Assembly: GCA_029532415.1 (NCBI GenBank)
Contig: JAQOTA010000022.1
Coordinates: 310,001 to 374,000 of the forward strand
From: Marasmius tenuissimus
Taxonomy: Eukaryota > Basidiomycota > Agaricomycetes > Agaricales > Marasmiaceae
Length of the DNA stretch: 64,000 nucleotides
Reading direction: 5' to 3'
The notes under the pieces were generated by a model. It saw only the letters and a list, made by a program, of their open reading frames with translations. It had not been told where the DNA came from and searched no databases. Positions 56,037 through 64,000 of the stretch are shown one piece after another. A program made the position numbers and the translations under genes. How positions within the stretch are numbered: the stretch's first letter is position 1; every line of letters begins with the position of its first letter.

Positions 56037-57636
56037 TCACAACGTCTGAACGACAATAGCTGTATCATCGATCCACGCCTCGTCCATCTCCAAGGTCAGA
56101 ACCTTTGAGACGCTGACCTTGTCCTCTCCCCCCAGGGCGCGTTTCAATAGTCGCAGGGCCATATTCCGCGATTCACTGCCAGCGCTCGGGGCCGTAGGAG
56201 AGGTAGGAGACATTGGATAGGTAGGAAGGATGTTGTTGATATTCGACTCTATACAGTCATTGTTGTTGGAGTTGAACATGCCGGTGAAGCGTTTACCACT
56301 TTTGGGTTCGGCGACAACGCGCTTCGCCCAATCCGTGATAATCTTCTGTTGTCCTTCGCCGCTGCAAAGGTCGGAGAAACCGTCGGAAGTCAAGATGAGA
56401 AACCTCGGGCCCGGTTTACGCCGAGCTTCAGGTCTGTTGAGAGCGTGATGGGTAATCTCAGGTTCTGCGGTGATGTACGGTGGGGTCCGGTTCCGGGCGA
56501 GAAACTCCTCCCATGGCGAAGTATCGTGGAATCCGGGTAACAGGTTGAAGAGAATTCGACGCGTAAACTCGGGCGGTTGTTTGAAGGGTGTATCGCCGAG
56601 GGCTGTATCGGAACGAGTCATGAACACTATGTCTAATTTACTTCGAACGTGCGGTACCTACCGCGGAAAGGAGCCAGAGCTCCAAGTACTCTTCGGTCAA
56701 GGACACACTCAGGTTCGTCTGGATGTTGTTGACGGACACGTTCGACCTCAGCGTCATTGTCTCCGTTATGGTCGCGAGTTAGTACATTGACTTCCCACTC
56801 GTCGTCCTCTTTAGGAGATACTAAAACTGAGTGACAGGGACATTCAATCATTAAGCGAGAGCTAACGACAGCGGGGAATACGCACTGGCTTTACAATCCC
56901 CAAGATTTGCGATCCAGAGATGCTCATGATCAGGGTCGACCAGGGCAACCAGAGCAGTGGTCCCATACATGTTCAAGCGAGCCTTTGTATAGTTGACAGC
57001 ACCTCTGTGCTGGTCGTTGATAACCTGTCGTATCTGGGCATCGGAATAGTTGGCAAGGCCTTCAATACCACCGAAGAGATCCAACACGTCTCCAGCGATT
57101 GCCTCGTCGAAAGCAACAATAGAACGCGAGAAAGATTCGGAGATGAAAGCTGGATCGTTCAGACGTGATGACTCGTTCTCGAAAGCATGTTGGAGAAACT
57201 CTTGGACGATATTTGGCAGATGATGAGAGACGTGTTCAACTGTTACATCTCCTAGATGTCCTAGTTGGAGGCAATAAATTTCAGAAAAAATCAATGAGGC
57301 GATGTAGGTAAGGTGCTCACCGTCAAATACACCTGTAAATGACCACTGCCTCCCATTGATCATCAACTGCTTCACAACATATCGGTCTTGTGTCCTCGTA
57401 GATGGTGATGGTTGAAAGTTGATTACATCTGCTCTCCATCCTCGCGAGGCGTCGAGATGAAACGTCTGAGGCCTCGCAAGAAGCCTCAATTCGCGCCAAA
57501 TATCCTCCTCCTCCAGGATCTGGTATGCACGAGGCCACGGTCCGTCTTCAGGTCCGCATCTTGAGCCTGGGATGTCTTCAGAATACGCCCAATCAAGTCC
57601 TGCTTGACCTGGCGCATGCTGCACCATGGTGGTCAT
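56037..57636 (-). CDS. PP2C-family protein phosphatase (Ptc5/PDP-like)
   Basis: This metal-dependent Ser/Thr phosphatase starts at ATG 57634-57636 (MTTMVQHAPGQAG); a GTG-led extension upstream is not used. The motifs in order are VVKQLMINGRQWSFTGVFDG, with DGHLGD completed across the intron near 57258-57319, then LNMYGTTALVALVDPDHEHL and LWIANLGDCKA. After the next intron come VLTRDHNGDNDAEVERV and HPDEPECVLDRRVLGALAPF, then ALGDTPFKQP, ITAEPEITHHAL, FLILTSDGFSDLCSGEG and DEAWIDDTAIVVQTL. Metal-binding aspartates are present (DGH, SDG, DD). The V-L-G-x-L-A-P-F-R and RxLGD pattern resembles pyruvate dehydrogenase phosphatase-type enzymes. A mitochondrial leader is not evident in the visible start, so a further 5' exon is possible. 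Confidence 0.87.
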
Positions 57637-59492
57637 GGCAGACAGCACCTTCACCAGCCACTTGAGCTTCAGCTTGGCGCAGTCCCAGGCGTATCAGGTC
57701 CGCAAGAAGACCTGTGGCCACGAACGAAAAAGGAAGGGAAATCACGAAAAGATGAAGGAGTGGTAACAAGTTGATTTTATATGTGATCCCTTACGGCGCT
57801 GCGTGTCGTGATCAACCCCGGCTACGGATGGGTCCCGGTTTGATTTGGGATTCTGAAGGGGCAATCTCCTGCTGAATCGGGGCATATAACATATATCAAC
57901 TCGTATTTTATCGCGATTCATATGGTTCAGGTAAGTAGTCTGTACACGGACAATTTCGTGGAACACTGCCTTAAGGCTCAACAATTCAACTCAGTCAGCA
58001 GACCCCACCTTGCATGTTGCAGTCATTTTCCGCTACACTTCATCCCGTCGCACTGGCAGATTTCCCGAGGACATGTGGGTGGAGAGAGAGAGCTGGCAGG
58101 TTTGGTGGAGACGTGTGTGAGCACATAGTTCACATGCAGAATGACCAATACGAGTGAGGCTGGATGGTCCAGCGTGCTCGGAACAGGGCCACTTGGTACC
58201 TCGAGGCTTCACCTGTGTGAGATCCGGACCATTTTCATACCAGGGGCAGGCTGGCAGCCTCGAGTGCAAGATCGAGCCCACAAATGACCAGGTCATGACT
58301 CCTACGTGCCCGTAACCCCGGAGAAAGTTGACGGAATGGACGCGCAAGCTGGCACGGAGTCCAACCGGTCGTAAAAGAAGCTGACGAAGGGTTCAAGCTG
58401 ACATTGCCCAAACAAGGTTTAGTTCCTAGTAGGGAGTTACATACCCCACGGGGAATCATTAATCATTGTCAAAGCGGGTAGAGATTAATCAGAATAGGTA
58501 TATACATACTCATCTGCCACGACAGCCATCCGTGGTCCACGTTCCACAGTAACGTACTTCCGAACGTGCTTGCCCACATACTTATCGGAATGAATGAATG
58601 AACTATCAATCAGTTCATCCTGATCACGAGCAGATGCATGGGCAGGTCCTAGTGCGATCCAATATCCGGTTGTGAACAGTCTTGATCTGATTCGGAATGG
58701 TGGCGTAGACGGGCTACAGGGCGAAAGAGCGGCTATACCTCTGCTCGATATTGATTTTGAGCCCGTCCGCGGGGAGCTTCCAAAGGAACCGGCCCCCGAC
58801 ACTCAGCAAATTCCGAGTATCGAGGAGTGACAGGGTCTTGTTCTGCGGTTGACTGTCGAGTTAGATCTCGGCATGAGAACTCTCGAGCTAAGCAGGAGCT
58901 TCATGGTCCGAAACACGGTATCGGAAGCCAAATTCCTGAGCTGCATTAGGCGGAAATTAATGAAGAAAGACAAACTCACCTTTGTTGGCTGCATTGCTGG
59001 CGATGTGCTGGCGAGCAGCGCCTTCCAGCGAGCGGGTTAAAGGATCCGAAATGGAATCCAAGAACAGCAGCGCGCAGCAGAAGAGATGACCGCTCAAGGA
59101 GCCCGGAATCAATATCAGATGCTCTAGGATACTCCTTTCGAGGATAAAGGATCACATAGAAACTACAAGAGTCATGATGCCCAAGGTTTTGAGGTCAAAA
59201 TTAGGACTAGACCAGATGAGAGTGACTGAAGACGTTGACTCAGTCGTTCTCCGTGGGTCAGCATTATGAGGGAAGCCAAGAAGGCTTACTTTCGCCCTCA
59301 CCAGGTATGAGATCCTGGATCGCGTTAACTGATCAAGCGTTGATGTAGGGTTCACCGAGTGAAGGTTGATTGGAAAAATACGATGGGCGCTAGTAGCGAA
59401 GATCTTCTGCGTTTACTTATCTTATCAATTTTTCGGATAATCAGGCAGGCAATGTGGAGTAGTCACCAGACGCTCCTTCCTTCACTGTCCTC
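57637..59492. other. Long interval with a possible gene remnant at 58800-59140 (-)
   Basis: About 1.85 kb. On the reverse strand near 58990-59130 a frame reads GHLFCCALLFLDSISDPLTR then SLEGAARQHIASNAANK, followed by a plausible donor (gtgagt) and further sequence that soon meets stops. It may be a remnant of a gene or an exon of a gene I cannot complete. The remaining short frames look random. The PP2C promoter lies at the left edge. Confidence 0.35.
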
Positions 59493-62400
59493 ATGTCCTT
59501 CCGTCTCGCGTCTGCTGTTCTTCCAAACCTCGCAAGCGGGGTAGTATCTAGTCAAGATGCAGCCAGGATAAGCGAACGCGCAAGAAAACGCTCAGAACGC
59601 GCCAAACAACGTACAGAAAAACGAGAGGCGTTGAAGAAAGAGGTGAGTTGATGCACTCATGTCGTCTGAACAGTCTGATCATAATCACGAATACAGGGAA
59701 ACGAGTTTTTTAAGGAAGGAAGGTATTCTGAAGCCGTACAAAAGCACGAGCAAGCTGTACATGCGGGAGGGAAAAAGCCAGTTCTGTTGGCCAATCTGGC
59801 TGCAGCGTATCTTAAGTTGAATCTGTACGTCCTCGCATTGTGCTTCATCCTGGTATCGAGCTGACTGAAATGAACCTTGAAGCTTTGAGCAAGCTGAGGA
59901 GGCTGCCACTGAAGCATTGATATACGATCCAACAAACGTGAAAGCTCGGTATCGCCGTGGGCTTGCTCGGAAGGGTTTGCGACGCGCCATCGGAGCGTCC
60001 TTAGGTGCGTAGCCGACGACTTCGCTCTCCAGATGAATAGGGTTTGATATGCCACTCTAGACTTTGAGGCTGTCGTTCAACAAGAACCTCGGAACACGGA
60101 AGTGGCCTCCGAACTGAAGATTGTGAGGAAGATTACTCAGGACGGGAAGAACTCGCCTTCAGACGACGAATACTCCGATGGTGAATACATTTGGCCTCGA
60201 TGCGAAGAGTACGAGGACAACGAGAATGGAGCGGAGTCGGACTCGGGGTCAAGCGACTGTGAACATACAGGGAACGGCGTTGCTTGCCGTTTCTACAACC
60301 ATGGTGGTTGCACTCGGAAAGGCGGATGTCAATTTTCTCATGCACCGGATGACAAGAGCGTCCGGGACAAACTGTTAGCCTCCTTGATCATATTGTCCCA
60401 TCGTCCACTAACTCCGTGAAATTCAGTGGAAGGAACGTTTGCACTTTTGCTATCCTCGGCAAATGTGAGTTCGGAGAGGAGAAATGCATCTACTCGCACG
60501 ACTTCAGGTATCTTCCGGAGAAAGGATGGTGGAGGAATGAGGAGCATAGACGGGAATTGAACGAATACGTCTATATGGGTCGCTCACTCAAACCACCGAG
60601 GAGCGAGCCATACCTCGTGGAAATGGTTCACGGTTTCCTCTATGACGAAGGATACGGTCCGCCCCGCAATCTCAACACCATTCTGGACCGTGGTACTTTA
60701 GGCCACACCATTGATAACCAATCTGGTGAAAGGCCAGCGACGAGCTCGTCTCCTACCCCAGCACCGAAGGATCGATTCATCCTAATAATTGCACTCGATA
60801 ATCTAGACCTATTCAACTCGGTACACGGCCATCTCGTCGCTGCACTAAACGCAGAAACCAAGACGCAGTTTGCGTCCACTGCGGCCGCCGCACATGACCA
60901 TCTTTCCTCGCCTAATCTCGCGGGCGTTTTCATCGCAGACGCCGGCATCACCCAAACCAAGCACGACTTGAAACTATCGTCGCCACTCGCCGAATACGTG
61001 AAGCATGGTGGATTGGTGGTATACGGTGGCGCGTTTTCTTCGTTCGTCAAGGTCCCAGAGATGGCGTCTTACTTCAATCGGGTCTGGAACCTTCCTTGGA
61101 AAAGTGGTTCTTACACAAGAGAAACTTTGAAGTTGAACAAGAACCAGGATACTGTCGCACTCAATCCGTCGTTACCCGCGTCTTTCAGCTGCAAGGCGCT
61201 CTTCTTGAAGGACGTGGCCAGGGACGGCTCGATGTACTCCTCCCGGTACAACGACTCGGAGTCTCCCGTCGTTCACGTCAAATTCGGGAACGGGTACTTG
61301 GGATATGTAGGCGATGTTAACGGACAAGAGGAGACGACACCGGTCGTCCTTTCTATGCTCGGTCTTCTGGACCATCCTTACCCCTTGCCTTCGGGCCCAC
61401 CCAGCTTTTCATCTACCCGTCCTTCCCCTGCCAAACCTCCCGCTTCATTTAGCCGCCGATTCATCATGCTCCTGTCCTTGCAGAACGAGGACTATTTCCA
61501 CGAGATGTACGGACAGGTATACTCCGCACTTCGTGAAAAGACCCGCATAAAGCAGGCCCTCACGTCCCACGCCGCCTTCTCCTTCTTAGGATCCCCGGAT
61601 CTTGCTGGGGTTTTCATCACGGACTATGGTATCGCTGAGTCACAAAACGCGTCCCTTCTTCGGAAATTAGTGGATTATGCAAAGGCCGGAGGACTCGTCG
61701 TCGCTGCGGGCCAGTTCAGCAACCACATGACCGGTGCCAGGGGGTTTTTCCAGCCATGGGGATTCCAATGGCAAAAAGGCTCATATCACCGCACAACGTT
61801 CCAGAAGAATCCTGCGGTAGAGCTCGTCGAGTCAAACCCGTCTCTACCTCAGACGTGTAACATGAAAGCCCTGCATTTGACAGGCCTTGGCCAGGCGAAC
61901 GCGGTTTATCTCCCCGCTCCGGATTCCCAGGTGTCGTCACTGGTGTTCCCTTCGACACCTGTCAGGAATTTTGAGGAGTCGCCCGTTGTTCATGCAAAGG
62001 TCGGGAAGGGCTGGTTTGGGTATATTGGGGATGTGAATACCGAAAAGGAGTCTGCGACGATACTCCTTGCGATGTTAGGACTTCTAGACCACAAATACGA
62101 GGGCTCGCAGTCAAACCCTTTGCTGAAGGAGAAGGACACGATCGGTCGCGACGGAGGGAAGAGAACGAAACCAAGCAATGCGACCAGAGTAGAGACTTCC
62201 GGCGCTAATGCTTCGAAAACAACCACGGGTCCTGCTGTTCTCGTCATTTCCATGTTCGAAATCCCTGACATTTACGAGGAAGAGCATCAGCACTTGCTCA
62301 AAAACTTGGAGGATAAGACACGACTAAGTCATGCCTCCACCATCAGCTCGGCCCTTGACACGCTCGATTCCCAGGCCGGCCTCGCTGGAGTGTTCGTGAA

Positions 62401-62845
62401 CGAACCCAGTATCGTAGTGAACACCAAGTATAGCGGACTTCTCAACAAACTCATATCATACGTCAAGGGAGGCGGCACGGTGGTCTTTGGAGGGTCGTTC
62501 AGCTCCTTGGCTGGCCCTCGTGTCCTGGACGAATTCTGGGAGCAGCAATGGGGCATCAAGTGGAGGTTTGGATCGTATCAACAGTCGCTACTCACCGCGG
62601 AAGCAGGCCATCAGCTGCTTGTCAAGTTTCCTTGGCTCGTCAAGTCGTTCGATACGAAAGCGGTCCATCTCAGATATCGAGATTCGCGTGAGGTTGTCTA
62701 CCGGGATGAAGAGCAGGTAGACCAGAGCGCGATTCTTCGTGCTAAGGTGGGGGAAGGGTTTGTAGGTTATGTTGGAGATGTATACGGGGAGGCGGAGTCG
62801 ACTGACGTTATTCTCGCGATGTTGGGACAGCTTCAACAACCTTAA
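59493..62845 (+). CDS. TPR + two CCCH zinc fingers + three tandem ~200-residue domains
   Basis: Five exons (59493-59642, 59697-59824, 59883-60004, 60061-60373, 60427-62845) sum to 3132 nt, 1043 residues. A basic helix (ARKRSERAKQRTEKREALKK) precedes TPR units: GNEFFKEGRYSEAVQKHEQA and FEQAEEAATEALIYDPTNVK. An acidic segment leads to two CCCH fingers. Finger 1 is CRFYNHGGCTRKGGCQFSH (C-x7-C-x5-C-x3-H) and finger 2 is CTFAILGKCEFGEEKCIYSH (C-x7-C-x6-C-x3-H). Then three related domains follow (about 60773-61371, 61460-62094, 62236-62840). Each has a start like FILIIALDN, a core LAGVFI, YVKxGGLVVxGGxFS, a GSY segment, NPSLPxxF/CxxKAL and the end VVHVKFGNGYLGYVGDVNGQ followed by VLxMLGLLDH. The repeats resemble a class-I glutamine-amidotransferase-like fold without clear catalytic Cys. 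RNA binding by the CCCH part is likely; the whole function is unknown. Confidence 0.88.
60773..62840 (+). repeat. Three tandem coding copies of a ~200-residue domain
   Basis: The copies lie at about 60773-61371, 61460-62094 and 62236-62840, separated by short Ser/Pro-rich linkers. They share motifs GVFI, GGLVV-GG-FS, GSY, NPSLP and G-GYVGDV but are clearly diverged, so the triplication is old. All three lie in one exon. Confidence 0.8.
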
Positions 62846-63048
62846 GCCCTATCTCATGTTGCCACGGATTTAGCTCTGTAGTGTACTCTACCGTACACCC
62901 GGACTTTAAGTACATCCGAATGCGAGCTTCATTTTCGATGTCAGCAAAGCTGCGTTACGATCGGATGAGAACCCAAGTATCGTAGTGACAAGATAAGTAC
63001 GGATTAAGATGGCTCGATATATACAATACAAATAAGACTCCCGTTCAT

Positions 63049-64000
63049 TTACTCATCCTCTTCGGATTCCTCCGCAAGTTCATCTTCTTGCTCCGTATCC
63101 ACGCTGCTCTGATTCTCGGAGGAAGAGTCCTTTGAAACTGACAGTAGTCGCTGCGGCACGCACACGAGGACATCTTTATTATCCTTGCTCCGGACCTCCT
63201 GTGCCAGCTGCTTGATCTCTTCTGAATCCACGTCTTTTTCCGCCGTCTCCTTCCCATCGGTCTCGTCTTTGAAGAATTTGAACTTGTCAAGCCCACCCTT
63301 CTTCAATAATTGCAATCGGACAGCCTCGTGATAGTGTCCAACTGTAGCAGCATATGCAATGATATGGAACATCTTCAGAGGGGAGAGCCATCCTGTTCCA
63401 CCAAACAAGGTCTCCTCGAGCTCTTCGAGATTCTTGGCTGTCGTTCCGGACATCGTTGCCCCTTTCTAAGAGAGTATCCCGCATCAGGAACAAGACGAGA
63501 TCTGTTTGAGATTAGGAGGACACTCGCCATCTTGATGATCTTTACAGCGCCTTCCTCGGGCTTCTGGCGTCCTTGACGGTCCTTTGTTACTGCAGAGCAT
63601 GCCAGAGCTGCCTTCGCATCACACTGGTGGATCGTGCGGCTCATGGCGAAGCAATCGGCGAATTTTTCGCCGCTGCTAAACGCCCGGATGCGGTAGTGAT
63701 AATCCCAAAAAAGGTCCACGGACGTCCCGAGGCCGAATGGAGAGTAGAGTCGTGTCTTCGACTTCACTGTACGCGGATTACTGCCCCCGCTGTGATTCGA
63801 GAGAGGTTATCAGCTGATTGTTGTTAACACTCACCCCTCTTCGTCGTTTCCCCATAGGTCCGTATAGTACAGCGAGCCATTGAGCGTCCTTGCAATATCG
63901 ACACGCTCACTTTCATCTGCCACTGCACCGTACATGGCCTGGGAGACATTGCCGCTGGCTTTGATGAGAAGAAGGAACGTATTTTGACCCAGTTCTTCGG
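63049..64000 (-). CDS. 3' part of an unrecognised gene, running off the window
   Basis: The reverse strand gives exons with LLLIKASGNVSQAMYGAVAD, ARTLNGSLYYTDLWGNDEEG, LYSPFGLGTSVDLFWDYHYR and IRAFSSGEKFADCFAMSRTI. Then KPEEGAVKIIKM joins, through an intron with GC donor (63466-63527), to KGATMSGTTAKNLEELEETL. Next come GWLSPLKMFHIIAYAATVGH and an acidic tail, with stop at 63049. The intron near 63783-63833 is GT-AG. No signal peptide or enzyme motif is visible in this part. The 5' end is outside the window, so start and total length are unknown. I do not recognise the family. Confidence 0.6.

Noticed and set aside
1..64000. Transposons, tRNA, rRNA or CRISPR arrays
   Set aside because: I looked for transposase or reverse-transcriptase motifs, terminal repeats, cloverleaf candidates and regular spaced repeats and found none that I can support by eye; a dedicated scan could still find a small tRNA or a degenerate element.

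Overview
The window looks like nuclear DNA of a mushroom-forming basidiomycete (Agaricomycetes). Genes sit close together on both strands and are cut by many short introns, mostly about 48-65 nt, with GT-AG and a few GC-AG ends and tactaac-like branch points. Several families typical of that class are present: DUF6534 membrane proteins, a DUF6697 protein, an F-box-like protein and an intersectin-like endocytic scaffold. There are no bacterial-style operons, rRNA, CRISPR arrays or intact transposons that I could see. Exon models were built by eye from splice signals, reading frame and family motifs. Five of them were checked for exon lengths summing to whole codons: DUF262, intersectin-like, PL14-like, calcipressin and TPR-CCCH. 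The two small secreted genes also sum correctly.

Layout. 0.2-2.9 kb: half-size ABC transporter (+). 3.25-8.3 kb: a tandem duplication of about 2.5 kb. Each unit holds a reverse-strand DUF6534 membrane protein gene and the 5' end of a DUF262 gene. Only the right-hand DUF262 copy is complete (8.0-10.3 kb, +); the left one is a relic without a start codon. 10.8-11.7 kb: lysine-methyltransferase-like protein (-). 12.4-13.2 kb: possible decayed gene. 13.5-14.2 kb: conserved hypothetical (-). 14.6-16.4 kb: F-box-like protein (+). 18.0-20.2 kb: two divergent paralogous small secreted proteins. 20.5-21.1 kb: small membrane protein (+). 22.2-23.5 kb: intronless diverged P450-like gene (+). 23.7-30.5 kb: 19-exon intersectin/Cin1-like scaffold (+). 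30.9-32.3 kb: short-chain dehydrogenase (+). 32.4-34.2 kb: DUF6697 protein (-). 34.9-37.4 kb: secreted GH5 mannanase-like enzyme (-). 39.1-41.6 kb: allantoate-permease-type MFS transporter (+). 42.4-43.2 kb: calcipressin (+). 44.2-46.3 kb: cytochrome P450 (+). 46.4-47.8 kb: Ebp2 ribosome-biogenesis protein (-). 49.8-50.9 kb: disordered hypothetical (+). 51.9-55.6 kb: PL14-like polysaccharide lyase (-), a decayed second copy of its C-terminus, and between them a gene with a frameshift. 56.0-57.6 kb: PP2C phosphatase (-). 59.5-62.8 kb: TPR + two CCCH zinc fingers + three tandem copies of a roughly 200-residue domain (+). 63.0 kb to the edge: 3' part of an unrecognised gene (-).

The genes do not form one obvious pathway. 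Housekeeping and regulatory genes (Ebp2, calcipressin, PP2C, intersectin-like, methyltransferase) are mixed with accessory, environment-facing genes (GH5, PL14-like, MFS, P450s, small secreted proteins, ABC and DUF6534 membrane proteins). The accessory genes are where local duplication and decay are visible. The most unusual items are the TPR-CCCH-triple-repeat protein, the DUF6534/DUF262 duplication with its junction-derived protein tail, the divergent secreted pair and the PL14-like relic.
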